This document shows positions 1 to 9,232 of a DNA stretch of 60,235 bases, one piece after another. The translations under genes were made by a program, and so were the position numbers. The notes beneath the pieces were generated by a model that worked only from the letters and a program-made list of their open reading frames with translations, did no database searches and was not told the origin of the DNA. Origin of the DNA: Psychrobacter pasteurii (GTDB lineage Bacteria > Pseudomonadota > Gammaproteobacteria > Pseudomonadales > Moraxellaceae); assembly GCF_900162815.1 (NCBI RefSeq), contig NZ_FUGD01000071.1, positions 1-60,235 on the forward strand. The letters are read 5' to 3'. Within the stretch, counting starts at the first letter, position 1; each line of letters opens with the position of its first letter.

Positions 1-195
1 GAGAGTTACACTACCCAGACCTGCTCGTGCTGCCTTAAAATAAGTGACAGTAGTCCGAAAGGTAGAGCAGGCTTGCGAATAAGAGGATGGGCTTGTGCTA
101 AGTGTGGCACATGGCATGATAGAGATATCAATGCTGCTAAGAACATCCTTGCGGTCGGGCTTGACCGTCTAGATGTAGGAATCCCCTCGGTTTAG
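1..195 (+). CDS. tnpB: TnpB RNA-guided endonuclease, C-terminal part (copy 1, cut by window edge)
   Basis: Reading from base 1 gives the last 64 residues of a TnpB protein. They begin with ESYTTQTCSCC, so the window opens on the glutamate codon equivalent to E305 of copy 2. The segment has the zinc-finger pairs CSCC and CAKC, and the RuvC-III motif DRDINAAKNI with its catalytic aspartate, then a TAG stop at 193-195. Compared with copy 2 the protein differs at a few sites, for example WACAKC instead of WRCAEC and RLDVG instead of RLAVG. TnpB is an RNA-guided nuclease that helps IS200/IS605 elements persist at their sites. No tnpA is visible. Confidence 0.85.
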   Translation, partial: ESYTTQTCSCCLKISDSSPKGRAGLRIRGWACAKCGTWHDRDINAAKNILAVGLDRLDVGIPSV

Positions 196-212
196 CGAGG
201 GGAGGAAGTCAA
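1..212 (+). mobile_element. 3' end of an IS1341-type (IS200/IS605 family, tnpB-only) element, copy 1
   Basis: The first 212 bases match the last 212 bases of the complete element at 39763-40993 with eight differences by eye, about 96% identity. The shared sequence stops at the same GTCAA, after which the two loci diverge, so this defines the right end. It includes the hairpin CCCCTCG/CGAGGGG whose loop carries the tnpB stop codon. The left part lies outside the window, so whether this copy is complete cannot be judged. Confidence 0.85.
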
Positions 213-228
213 GATTTCTACGATAATT
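69..228 (+). ncRNA. Probable reRNA (omega RNA) of TnpB copy 1
   Basis: In this family the guide RNA comes from the 3' end of tnpB and the element right end, with the guide being the flanking DNA just past the end. Here the scaffold would contain hairpin CGGTC/GACCG and the end hairpin CCCCTCG/CGAGGGG, and the guide would start at 213 (GATTTCTACGATAATT). The 5' boundary is a guess; the 3' boundary assumes a 16-nt guide. No transcript evidence is available. Confidence 0.45.
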
Positions 229-390
229 ATTGGCGCTTTTCTTCCTGAAGAAAGTACTCCAGATGACTCTGTAGTAGGATTACTTGCTGGGCTAATTTTA
301 TCTATTACGATTATTTATTTATCTATTAAGCAAGGTAAGTCTGCCCAAAAGATAGAAAATAATCAGATTAGGAATCTAACAGCAAAGCCT

Positions 391-1236
391 TTGTTTAATA
401 TGGATTTACAGCAGATAAAACCACCAAGCTTAAAGCTAAATAAAACCCCTGACAAAGAGACTGAGGTTAAGAAAAAGCGATCCTTCTTTGAGCAAAGAAG
501 AGTCAGGTCAGAGACTTATAAACAATTAATGCTAATGGCAAGTGATGGAGAAATAAGCCAGGAGGAGGAAGAAAGAATTAAAGAGCTGCTGATGGAGGCA
601 GAGCTTACAGACAAGCAGGAGTTAAAAGGTTTTATTAAAGCTTATAAAAAAGCTTACGAGCATGTTGTGTCTGATGAAGTGGTTACTGAGCAAGAAGACA
701 AAGCACTAGAGCGAATACAAAGACTGTTTAATATCCCGTCTGATATGATTGCGGCAGAGCTACAGGTGTTAGATAAACATAAACTATTAAGGCAGATTCA
801 AAGCGGTATTTTGCCGACTTGTCATACCAATATCATTTTGAAAAAAGATGAAGTTGCTCATTTTAGCTATTTTGCAGATTTAATTGAAGAAAGAGCAGTG
901 AGAGGGCGTTACCAAGGTGGTTCAGCAGGGGTAAGTATTAGAGTGGCAAAGGGAGTTAGCTTTCGAGTGGGGCAGTCTCGGGGTACTTATCAATCAGATA
1001 GAGAGCCTGTCGCTGTCAGTTCAGGAAAGCTTATAGTCACTAATAAGCGCATTATTTTTGATGGGGATAAGAAAAGTTTCAATATAACTATTGGGCAACT
1101 ATTATCTTATGAGGTTTTTGATAATAGCATTTTGGTTAAACCAACACGAGGGAACCCAAGATTGGTTGAATTAAGAGATACAAGCTATGATCCGGATATT
1201 TTAGACATGGGAATCAATAGTATTGTTTATAGCTAA
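391..1236 (+). CDS. TerB-like / bacterial PH-domain protein, 5' end interrupted by the IS
   Basis: The product has an alpha-helical acidic region (residues about 45-130, QLMLMASDGEISQEEEERI) resembling the TerB-like fold. A C-terminal beta-rich region follows (about 205-270, GKLIVTNKRIIFDG) resembling the bacterial PH/YokE-like fold. Function is unknown. The only in-frame starts are TTG at 391 and ATG at 400, neither with a clear ribosome site. The same frame is open back to the tnpB stop at 195, and the region 213-390 encodes a plausible membrane helix (VVGLLAGLILSITIIYLSI) with no start codon. I infer that the original gene was longer, with an N-terminal membrane anchor, and that the IS insertion separated it from its start. 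It may be a decaying pseudogene or be translated from 391/400. Domain calls are by eye. Confidence 0.6.
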   Translation: MFNMDLQQIKPPSLKLNKTPDKETEVKKKRSFFEQRRVRSETYKQLMLMASDGEISQEEEERIKELLMEAELTDKQELKGFIKAYKKAYEHVVSDEVVTEQEDKALERIQRLFNIPSDMIAAELQVLDKHKLLRQIQSGILPTCHTNIILKKDEVAHFSYFADLIEERAVRGRYQGGSAGVSIRVAKGVSFRVGQSRGTYQSDREPVAVSSGKLIVTNKRIIFDGDKKSFNITIGQLLSYEVFDNSILVKPTRGNPRLVELRDTSYDPDILDMGINSIVYS

Positions 1237-1261
1237 ACGAGAGAGTAAGTGGTTAAAACTA

Positions 1262-1290
1262 TGTTGGTACTGTAGATCTCAGTACCAACA
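1262..1290. repeat. Perfect 11-bp inverted repeat after the TerB/PH gene
   Basis: TGTTGGTACTG, a 7-base loop and CAGTACCAACA form a perfect hairpin 26 bases after the stop codon at 1236. No U-tract follows, so it is not a textbook terminator, but it may protect or end the transcript. A partial copy of the right arm (ACCAACA) follows at about 1297. Confidence 0.6.
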
Positions 1291-1410
1291 TCTATACCAA
1301 CAAATATACCGCAATTTTATAAAATTATTCTGAGCTTTAGAAGGAAGGCAGAGTAGGGAGAAAGCGGTAAGATTTAAAATGCCAGTTAAATCAAAAGTTT
1401 ACAGCCATAA

Positions 1411-1446
1411 AAAAAGACCTGCCATATTAATATGACAGGTCTTTTT
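1411..1446 (-). terminator. Rho-independent terminator after tRNA-Pro
   Basis: AAAAAGACCTG and CAGGTCTTTTT form a strong hairpin with A/T tails on both sides, so it can act in both directions. On the minus strand it lies directly after the 3' end of tRNA-Pro and is the first terminator downstream of gatB. Confidence 0.8.
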
Positions 1447-1452
1447 CATGTT

Positions 1453-1529
1453 TGGTCGGAACGGCAGGATTTGAACCTGCGACCCCTACACCCCCAGTGT
1501 AGTGCGCTACCAGACTGCGCTACGCCCCG
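1453..1529 (-). tRNA. tRNA-Pro (anticodon GGG)
   Basis: The reverse complement is a 77-nt cloverleaf starting CGGGGCG and ending with an encoded CCA. The acceptor stem pairs CGGGGCG with CGTTCCG (two G-U pairs). The anticodon stem CTACA/TGTAG encloses the loop CTGGGGG, giving anticodon GGG for proline codons CCC/CCU. The T arm has the usual GGTTCAAATCC. It lies 53 bp after gatB on the same strand with no terminator between, so it may be made as part of the gatCAB transcript. Confidence 0.95.
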
Positions 1530-1582
1530 ATGGACAAACTATTTTACTCATAAAAATATTTAATGCAAGCCCTAGCCAGCTA

Positions 1583-3103
1583 TTAACCCAAAATCTCTTT
1601 CAAAATCTGGTTAACTTGCTGTGGGTTGGCTTTACCGCGGCTGGCTTTCATTACCTGACCGACTAGACCGTTAAAGGCTTTGGCTTTACCACCTTTGTAC
1701 TCATCAACCATAGCTTGGTTATTAGCAATAACCTCTTCAACCATGGCCTTAATGGCTCCGGTATCCGTCTCTTGCTTCAAGCCTTTGGCTTCAATAATCT
1801 TATCAGCGGCATCTGCGTCTGTACCGCCTTCACCGTCATAAAGTGCAGTAAAGACTTGTTTTGCTAACTTACCTGACAAGGTGTTGTCGTTGAGGCGCTT
1901 TAACAAGCCAGCTAACTGTATTTCACTGATAGGAGACTCAATGATACCTTTGTCTTCTTTGTTTAAAGCGCCCAGTAAGTCACCCATGATCCAGTTGGCA
2001 GCTAACTTAGCGTGTTCCTTACCTACGGTGTCAAGAACAGCCTCAAAGTAGTCAGCCAGCTCACGGCTACCGGTTAAGATACGCGCATCATACTCTGATA
2101 GGCCAAGCTCTTCTTCAAAGCGGGCACGGCGGATAACCGGAAGCTCTGGCATGCTGGCACGAATGGCATCAACAGTTTCTTGTTCGATGCGAACAGGTAG
2201 CAAGTCAGGATCTGGAAAGTAGCGGTAATCGTCAGCATCTTCCTTGGTACGCATGATGCGAGTCTCATCCGCTTCTGGATCATAAAGCATGGTGGCCTGA
2301 ACTACTTTTCCACCATCCTCAATAATGTCGATTTGACGCTCGATTTCACGTTTAATCGCATTTTCGATATTACGGAATGAGTTTAAGTTTTTCAGCTCAG
2401 TACGGGTGCCGAACTCTTCGCCAGGTTGACGCACAGATACGTTACAGTCACAGCGGAATGAGCCTTCAGCCATGATAGCGTCTGAGATATCAAGCCAAGT
2501 AACCAACTGATGAATGGCTTTAATATAAGCCACTGCTTCGCTTGCTGAACGCATGTCTGGCTCAGACACAATTTCAATCAATGGCGTGCCAGCGCGGTTT
2601 AAGTCAACACCTGTCATACCTGCTACAGCATCGTGCACAGATTTACCCGCATCTTCTTCTAAGTGGCCGCGTGTGATACCAATACGTTTGCTATATTCGT
2701 TCTTCTCGCCTTCATTAACTACAACATCGATGTAGCCTTTACCAACGATGGGGTTTTCCATCTGGGTAATTTGATAGCCTTTTGGTAGGTCAGGGTAGAA
2801 GTAGTTTTTACGGTCAAAGGTATTTAGCATACCAAGCTCTGCATTCACCCCGATACCAAACTTAAGCGCACGCTCAATCAAGCCTGCGTTCAATACAGGA
2901 AGTACCCCAGGTAGACCTAAATCAACGATGCTGGCCTGAGTGTTTGGCTCGTTACCAAATTTGGTTGATGAGCTTGAGAAGATTTTACTTTCAGTATTTA
3001 GTTGGCAGTGAATTTCAATACCAATGACCACTTCATAGCCGTCAACTAATAATTCTTTGCGAACCGGCTGGTGGGTGGTGTTACTTTCAGTGATAGCAGT
3101 CAT
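1583..3103 (-). CDS. gatB: Aspartyl/glutamyl-tRNA amidotransferase subunit B
   Basis: GatB is the kinase/tRNA-binding subunit of the GatCAB amidotransferase, which turns misacylated Asp-tRNA(Asn) or Glu-tRNA(Gln) into the amidated forms in the cytoplasm. The 506-residue protein opens with the family signature [15 protein letters not shown]. It carries the conserved [10 protein letters not shown] and [12 protein letters not shown] segments of the catalytic cradle and ends in the helical tail and YqeY-like domain ([19 protein letters not shown]). Length fits the family. The ATG overlaps the gatA stop by one base (TAATG), so the two are translationally coupled. The short N-terminal extension before VDGYEVVIG is not conserved. 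Confidence 0.97.
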   Translation of the reverse strand: MTAITESNTTHQPVRKELLVDGYEVVIGIEIHCQLNTESKIFSSSSTKFGNEPNTQASIVDLGLPGVLPVLNAGLIERALKFGIGVNAELGMLNTFDRKNYFYPDLPKGYQITQMENPIVGKGYIDVVVNEGEKNEYSKRIGITRGHLEEDAGKSVHDAVAGMTGVDLNRAGTPLIEIVSEPDMRSASEAVAYIKAIHQLVTWLDISDAIMAEGSFRCDCNVSVRQPGEEFGTRTELKNLNSFRNIENAIKREIERQIDIIEDGGKVVQATMLYDPEADETRIMRTKEDADDYRYFPDPDLLPVRIEQETVDAIRASMPELPVIRRARFEEELGLSEYDARILTGSRELADYFEAVLDTVGKEHAKLAANWIMGDLLGALNKEDKGIIESPISEIQLAGLLKRLNDNTLSGKLAKQVFTALYDGEGGTDADAADKIIEAKGLKQETDTGAIKAMVEEVIANNQAMVDEYKGGKAKAFNGLVGQVMKASRGKANPQQVNQILKEILG

Positions 3104-4602
3104 TAGATGCTCTCCTGTGCAGTAGCAGATAGCTTAGTGTGATAGTCAGTGTGTTGCTGGAAGATGTGAGCGGTAGATAATAGCTTGCTGTCATCCCAGT
3201 GATTGCCAATTAATTGCAGACCCACAGGCAAGCCAGATTCAGTGAAGCCAGCAGGGGTACTGATGGCAGGTAGACCGGCTAGGTTAACCCCGATGGTATA
3301 TACGTCACCTAAGTACATGGTAACTGGGTCTAAAGCGGTATCTAACTTATAGGCCGCAGTAGGGGCGGTTGGGCTAGCAATAACATCACACTTCTCAAAA
3401 GCTTTGGTGAAGTCTTCTAAGATTAAGCGGCGTACTTTTTGAGCCTTGGTATAGTAAGCGTCATAGTAACCGGCAGATAGAGCGTAAGTCCCCATCAAGA
3501 TACGGCGTTGTACTTCATCACCGAACCCTTCAGAGCGGGAGCGGGTGTATAGGTCTTCTGAGTCTTTTGGTTCTTCACAGCGATAACCAAAACGCACCCC
3601 ATCAAAACGAGATAGGTTTGAAGAGGCTTCAGCAGGAGCCAGCATATAATAAGTGGCTAGCGTAATAGCAGGATCAGTAATGTTTACTTCCACAATAGTA
3701 GCGCCTAAGTCTTCGTACTGTTTTAATGCCGCACGAACGTTTGACTCTACTTCTGAATCCAAACCTTGGCCAAAGTATTCTTTTGCCACACCAATGCGTA
3801 GACCAGTAAATGGCTTGTTAGCGTCCGCTTGTTCAGCAGCGCTGTGCATCTCTGCGATATAGTCAGGCACATCGCGTTTGATAGACGTGGCATCACGAGG
3901 GTCATGGCCCGCCATAGGCTGTAGCAAATAAGCACAGTCTTCAGCAGAGCGGCCAAAAGTACCGGCTTGATCCAAACTTGAAGCATAAGCAATCATACCG
4001 AAGCGTGAGACGCTGCCGTAAGTGGGTTTAAAGCCTGTTAGACCACAGAATGAGGCTGGCTGGCGAATAGATCCCCCAGTATCACTACCAGTCGCAAAAG
4101 GTACGAAGCCTGCAGCCACAGCAGCAGCAGAGCCGCCTGATGAGCCACCTGGAACACGGCTGGTATCCCATGGGTTATTCACTGCACCATAGTAAGAGCT
4201 TTCGTTGTCCGAGCCCATCGCGAACTCGTCCATATTCAGCTTACCTAAGCACACAGCACCCGCTTCACGAATGTTAGATACGATGGTGGCATCATAGGGT
4301 GACACAAAGTTGTGTAGCATTTTTGAGCCAGAAGTGGTCAGTAGACCCTTGGTACAAAATAAATCTTTATGAGCCATAGGTAGGCCAAGTAGCGTTGAGG
4401 TATCGCCTGCACTGCGCTTTTCATCAGCAGCTTTGGCCGCCTCGCGAGCGCCTTCTTCATCAACGGTAATAAAGCTGTTGATTTTCTCATCAAGTTTATT
4501 GATGCGTTTTAAAAAGTGATCAGTCAGTTCCACGCTGCTAAACTGCTGGTTTTTTAGACCATCAGCAAGCTGAGCAACAGATAAGTGATGTAGGTCAGAC
4601 AT
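3103..4602 (-). CDS. gatA: Aspartyl/glutamyl-tRNA amidotransferase subunit A
   Basis: GatA is the glutaminase subunit of GatCAB; it releases ammonia from glutamine and channels it to GatB. The 499-residue protein is an amidase-signature enzyme. The Ser-cisSer-Lys triad falls at K79 (AHKDLF), S154 (PGGSSGGS) and S178 ([11 protein letters not shown]), the numbering known for the Staphylococcus enzyme. It is the middle gene of gatC-gatA-gatB, 209 bp after gatC and overlapping gatB by one base. The gatC-gatA gap is unusually wide for this operon but shows no clear terminator. Confidence 0.97.
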   Translation of the reverse strand: MSDLHHLSVAQLADGLKNQQFSSVELTDHFLKRINKLDEKINSFITVDEEGAREAAKAADEKRSAGDTSTLLGLPMAHKDLFCTKGLLTTSGSKMLHNFVSPYDATIVSNIREAGAVCLGKLNMDEFAMGSDNESSYYGAVNNPWDTSRVPGGSSGGSAAAVAAGFVPFATGSDTGGSIRQPASFCGLTGFKPTYGSVSRFGMIAYASSLDQAGTFGRSAEDCAYLLQPMAGHDPRDATSIKRDVPDYIAEMHSAAEQADANKPFTGLRIGVAKEYFGQGLDSEVESNVRAALKQYEDLGATIVEVNITDPAITLATYYMLAPAEASSNLSRFDGVRFGYRCEEPKDSEDLYTRSRSEGFGDEVQRRILMGTYALSAGYYDAYYTKAQKVRRLILEDFTKAFEKCDVIASPTAPTAAYKLDTALDPVTMYLGDVYTIGVNLAGLPAISTPAGFTESGLPVGLQLIGNHWDDSKLLSTAHIFQQHTDYHTKLSATAQESI

Positions 4603-4811
4603 ATTGGGTGTCCATTATTATTAATTGAAAGTAAGGGTAGAAAATAAAATTATTTGGCTATTCATCATCAGCTGTGGTTTTATAAGCCTTTTTATAAGTT
4701 TTCGCTTTAAGCCGGTATTTGTTTTTTAGCCACACTCTGCTTTAACTCAGGTGGGTTTTATTTAATTTTAAGCAAAGCCAAAAATGAAGTAGCGAAATAG
4801 ACAAGGGGTGT

Positions 4812-5144
4812 TTAGTCAATAACTTGCGGTACCAGATATAAACCTTGCTCTACAGCAGGAGCCACAGATTGGTTTAATTCACGGTCAATATCTGCATTTG
4901 GAATATCAGCACGTAATTCTTGAGCCGCTTCATGTACGTTGGCTAGCGGAGCTAAGTTATCGGTATCTACGCTTGAAAGGGTTTGCATCATGTCTAAGAT
5001 TTTAGCGATGTCCTCAGCGAAGTTTTGTGCCGCTTCTTCATCTACCGCAAGGCGAGAAAGCTTGGCTACTTCCAAAATATCAGTGGTACAAATTTGATCT
5101 TCGCGGTTAGGCGATTGCGGATTTGGTGTGCTATTGGTAGTCAT
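4812..5144 (-). CDS. gatC: Aspartyl/glutamyl-tRNA amidotransferase subunit C
   Basis: GatC is a small helical protein that wraps around GatA and GatB and holds the complex together. The product (about 110 residues) shows the family pattern: the first helix VAKLSRLAVDEEAAQNFAEDIAKILDMMQTLSSVDTDNLAPLANV, written here only as its key parts LSRLAVDE, ILDMM and VDTDNLAPLA. A start four codons upstream (5156) is possible, but an AAGGA sits right against it. The ATG at 5144 has that AAGGA about 11 bases upstream, so I prefer it. It is the first gene of the operon, behind the promoter at 5263-5291. Confidence 0.93.
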   Translation of the reverse strand: MTTNSTPNPQSPNREDQICTTDILEVAKLSRLAVDEEAAQNFAEDIAKILDMMQTLSSVDTDNLAPLANVHEAAQELRADIPNADIDRELNQSVAPAVEQGLYLVPQVID

Positions 5145-5262
5145 GAGACAAAGCATCCTTTTTGAAATCGGTTAATAGAAAAGTTAGCAAACACAGCGAA
5201 TAAAAAAGTTAACAAAAATTAGTGCAATAGAAGTTTATCAGACTGTTTTGTCGTATCGGGCT

Positions 5263-5291
5263 ATTATAAAGCAACTGACACTTATTTTCAG
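5263..5291 (-). promoter_or_regulatory. Probable sigma-70 promoter of gatCAB
   Basis: On the minus strand CTGAAA (5286-5291) is followed after 17 bp by a perfect TATAAT (5263-5268), about 110 bases before gatC. This is a prediction from sequence only. Confidence 0.6.
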
Positions 5292-5483
5292 TGGTTACCT
5301 TGATATGCGATCGGATATTAAAATTGCAAATATTAGTCACATCAGTTTTCAAAATAAGTCACAATAACTCCAAAATTACTATTAACACGGTATCATTATT
5401 AGCTAATTAATGATTTTGACATGAGATGTTGCAATTTAATGCTGTATAGTCATATGAAAAATATGATATTTGAATGATTTATC

Positions 5484-5502
5484 TATAATTAACCGCTATA
5501 AT
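5484..5502 (+). promoter_or_regulatory. Possible mreB promoter -10 region (two TATAAT boxes)
   Basis: Two TATAAT hexamers occur 13 bases apart, roughly 210-225 bases before the preferred mreB start. No good -35 hexamer is present at standard spacing for either, so which one is used is unclear. Confidence 0.35.
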
Positions 5503-5656
5503 TTGCACCACCTGAATATTTGAGCAAATTTTCAAGGATTATTCTTGTCGTCATGCTTTACTTTAGTTAAAGTGTGTCATTTCTATTCGACAAAATCTTA
5601 AAATATTTTTTAAAATATTAGACTCTTTTTTTTGAGAGCCAGTCTCTGCTTATTGA

Positions 5657-6739
<1,083 letters not shown>

Positions 6740-6761
6740 TCTATAAGTTTGTAAGTTCACT

Positions 6762-7682
6762 ATGCCAACGACCCTCTTTGCTCAGTACAATCTTACTTTA
6801 AAAAAAACGGCGGCCGTATTATTGGTCGCTATGGTTTTGATGTTACTGGACAGCAAAAATCCTGACTGGTTTAATCCCATACGCGATACTAGCCATTCAG
6901 CGATGCAGCCCATTTATCAAATGTCGGTACTGCCAACCTTTGTCAGTCACTGGGCAGACGGGACTTTGATGAGTAAAGAGGCATTACGCCGTGAAAATGT
7001 GCAATTGCATGCCCAGTTGTTACATGCTCAGGCGAAGCTACAACAGCAAGATTATGTGTTGGCTCAAAATGCGCGTTTGCAAGGTATTTTATCTACCACT
7101 AAGCCGGATCAGTATGAATTAAATTTGGCGCAGGTGATTGGTACTGATACCAACCCCTTAAAGCAAATTGTGGTATTAAACAAAGGCAGTAAAGATGGCG
7201 TACAAGTCGGGCAAACTGCCATTGATGAAAATGGTATCCTGGGCCAAATCATCAATGTCTATCCCAATACCAGTCGCTTGCTACTGATTACCGATGAGCT
7301 TCAATCTGTGTCGGTTACTGTTAGAAGAACAGGTCAGCGTGCTATTGTTACTGGAGAGGGGACACCAAGCTCACTGAAGCTTGATTATATTTTCAAAACT
7401 TCAGATATTCGAGTGGGTGATGAATTAATCTCTTCAGGTCTAGGGGGCCGTTTTCCAGCCGGCTACCGTGTAGGACGTGTAGAGTATATCAACCCTGAAC
7501 AAAACGAAAACTTCATGAATATTGAAGTGACGCCGGCAGCTGACTTCGTTAACAGCTCTTATGTGTTAATTATGCAAGACAGTGAACATGCGCCCAACTA
7601 TAGAGACGATAGATTCACAGGCTCTTTAGAACTTACACAGACCCCTTATGTTCCTCCTAGCCGCTCTCCTGATGCTAAGTGA
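6762..7682 (+). CDS. mreC: Rod shape-determining protein MreC
   Basis: MreC is a bitopic inner-membrane protein whose periplasmic domain joins MreB to the elongation-complex enzymes (PBP2, RodA). This 306-residue protein has one membrane segment near the N-terminus (AVLLVAMVLMLLDS, residues about 17-31). A coiled coil follows (LRRENVQLHAQLLHAQAKLQQQ), then the beta-domain with VIGTDTNPLKQIVVLNKGS, GQTAIDENGILGQI and SSGLGGRFPAGYRVGRV typical of MreC. It follows mreB by 22 bp. The next gene, mreD, is 196 bp further on, more than usual. Confidence 0.95.
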   Translation: MPTTLFAQYNLTLKKTAAVLLVAMVLMLLDSKNPDWFNPIRDTSHSAMQPIYQMSVLPTFVSHWADGTLMSKEALRRENVQLHAQLLHAQAKLQQQDYVLAQNARLQGILSTTKPDQYELNLAQVIGTDTNPLKQIVVLNKGSKDGVQVGQTAIDENGILGQIINVYPNTSRLLLITDELQSVSVTVRRTGQRAIVTGEGTPSSLKLDYIFKTSDIRVGDELISSGLGGRFPAGYRVGRVEYINPEQNENFMNIEVTPAADFVNSSYVLIMQDSEHAPNYRDDRFTGSLELTQTPYVPPSRSPDAK

Positions 7683-7743
7683 GTGACACAATAATGTCTG
7701 TTAGCCTACCTCTACAGCCCAGTTTTTGCCCTCAAGTTTTAAA

Positions 7744-7763
7744 GCCTAGCTTGTCAGCTAGGC
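7744..7763. repeat. 7-bp perfect hairpin between mreC and mreD
   Basis: GCCTAGC, a 6-base loop and GCTAGGC lie 61 bases after mreC. There is no U-tract. It could be an mRNA processing or stability element separating mreC from mreD. Nothing else was recognised in the 196-bp gap. Confidence 0.5.
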
Positions 7764-7878
7764 AACAAGGGTTTGCCGGTGTTGTTTTTGACCTCATTTT
7801 TCTCATGACCTGTCCCCTCATAAATAGTCATTGCCTAAGCTTATCTATTGAGGCTTCTTAAAAGGCGCTACTGCTATT

Positions 7879-8364
7879 ATGATGAAAACTCCTTTAAGTC
7901 CCTTCCAGTCGTTGATGTTAGTTATTGCAAGCTTTGTAGTAGCTTCTGTGATCAATATCTATCCTATGGGACTAGAAGCCTCCTTACTGCGCCCAATGGC
8001 CCTCATTATGGTGCTGATTTTTTGGTTAATATTTAAGCCAAAATATGTGGGAGTGGTGACCGCTTTTACCATTGGGATTATCTCAGATTTGCTATTAGAC
8101 ACGCGCTTAGGTCAGCAAGCCTTTGCTGCTGTGATTATGGCTTTTTGTGTTAGGTTTCTAGGGCAGTATATTAAAGAGTTGAATTTATCTATGGCTTGGG
8201 GTGTGGCAACCATTGCCTTAATAGTTTTTCAGGTCATTCTATGGTCGGTGCAATATCTTACCCAGAACATATTTTTTGCCAACGCCTTATTTAGTTTATT
8301 AATTAGTATCGTTACCTGGCCTTTGGTATTTTTATCCCTGCACCGTTTTATAAGAAAATACTAA
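7879..8364 (+). CDS. mreD: Rod shape-determining protein MreD
   Basis: MreD is a small polytopic inner-membrane partner of MreC. The 161-residue product is almost wholly hydrophobic with five or six predicted membrane segments. It contains the family feature RPMALIMVLIFWLI followed by GVVTAFTIGIISDLLLDTRLGQQA, where the GxxxDLLxxxxLG pattern is the best MreD signature. Its place after mreC supports the call. It is distinguished from other small membrane proteins mainly by that motif and context. Confidence 0.9.
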   Translation: MMKTPLSPFQSLMLVIASFVVASVINIYPMGLEASLLRPMALIMVLIFWLIFKPKYVGVVTAFTIGIISDLLLDTRLGQQAFAAVIMAFCVRFLGQYIKELNLSMAWGVATIALIVFQVILWSVQYLTQNIFFANALFSLLISIVTWPLVFLSLHRFIRKY

Positions 8365-8461
8365 TTATAATAAAGTCCTAGGACAACTCCCGCTATCTTG
8401 GCTTGAACAGGCCTACACTTGAATTAAGCCCTCTTAACTTCCTGAAAATCTTGAGCATGTA

Positions 8462-9082
8462 ATGAAAATTATTCTGGCTTCTACTTCTCCTCGTCGTCAA
8501 CAATTATTAGCTTTGGCAGATATTGACTTTGTTACTCAAGCGGTAGAGGTCGATGAAAGTGTGCTGCCCGATGAGACGCCTCAGGATTACATTGTCCGAA
8601 TGGTGCAAGCTAAGGCAGCAGCTGCTGGACAAGACCTGACTGAGCTGTATGAGACAGGGGAGGGTCATTACTTAGTGATAACCTCAGACACTATCGGTGT
8701 GCTTGCTGATGGGGTATCTATATTAGTAAAGCCCACTGACAAGGCGGATGCCTTTGCTATGTGGCAAAAGATGTCTAATACTCAGCATGCGGTTTGGACG
8801 GCAGTTCAGTTAACTGTGTTTGATAACAAAGGCAACTCGCTACACACAGAAAACATCTTAGAGAAGACAGAAGTTACTTTTGTTGAGTTGGATGAGCCTG
8901 CCATGGAAGCTTACTGGGCCAGTGGTGAGCCTGCTGATAAAGCTGGGGGCTATGCCATTCAGGGCAAAGGCGCAGCTTGGGTAGAGCGTATCAATGGTAG
9001 CTACTCTAATGTGGTAGGGCTTCCTTTATCACAGACCTTGGTAGCAATTAAAAATATTGAGAAGAAGGTAGCAGGCTTATAG
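8462..9082 (+). CDS. maf: Maf family nucleoside triphosphate pyrophosphatase (dTTP/UTP type)
   Basis: Maf/YhdE enzymes hydrolyse non-canonical or surplus nucleoside triphosphates to monophosphates and are linked to septum control. The 206-residue protein has the start signature ILASTSPRRQQLL, the central SDTIGVLADG...LVKP (usually ADTVVVLDG...LGKP), HAVWTAVQL, and the late GYAIQGKGAAWVERINGSYSNVVGLPL typical of the YhdE branch. The changed LVKP and TIG residues in the middle motif are unusual. It lies between mreD and rng, the order mreBCD-maf-rng common in gammaproteobacteria. Confidence 0.92.
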   Translation: MKIILASTSPRRQQLLALADIDFVTQAVEVDESVLPDETPQDYIVRMVQAKAAAAGQDLTELYETGEGHYLVITSDTIGVLADGVSILVKPTDKADAFAMWQKMSNTQHAVWTAVQLTVFDNKGNSLHTENILEKTEVTFVELDEPAMEAYWASGEPADKAGGYAIQGKGAAWVERINGSYSNVVGLPLSQTLVAIKNIEKKVAGL

Positions 9083-9133
9083 TAGACGAGATAACAATTT
9101 TTTAGCGTCAGTGGTACACTGGGGCTAATAAAA

Positions 9134-9179
9134 AGATATTTTCGTCATTTGCTATAAAGGCAAAATATCTCGCTATAAT
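9134..9179 (+). promoter_or_regulatory. Inverted repeat and TATAAT box upstream of rng
   Basis: AGATATTTT (9134-9142) and AAAATATCT (9162-9170) form a perfect 9-bp dyad. It ends four bases before a TATAAT (9174-9179), 54 bases ahead of rng. The dyad covers the -35 position of any promoter using that -10, so it might be an operator. Prediction only. Confidence 0.35.
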
Positions 9180-9232
9180 TAGTTGTCTTTACCAAAATAT
9201 ATTTAACCAATAATAAGATAAAAAGGTCTGCT

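Noticed and set aside
7679-7861. A 60-codon frame with GTG start overlapping the mreC stop, between mreC and mreD.
   Set aside because: No ribosome site of its own, no recognisable motif, and a hairpin lies inside it. The gap is more likely untranslated.
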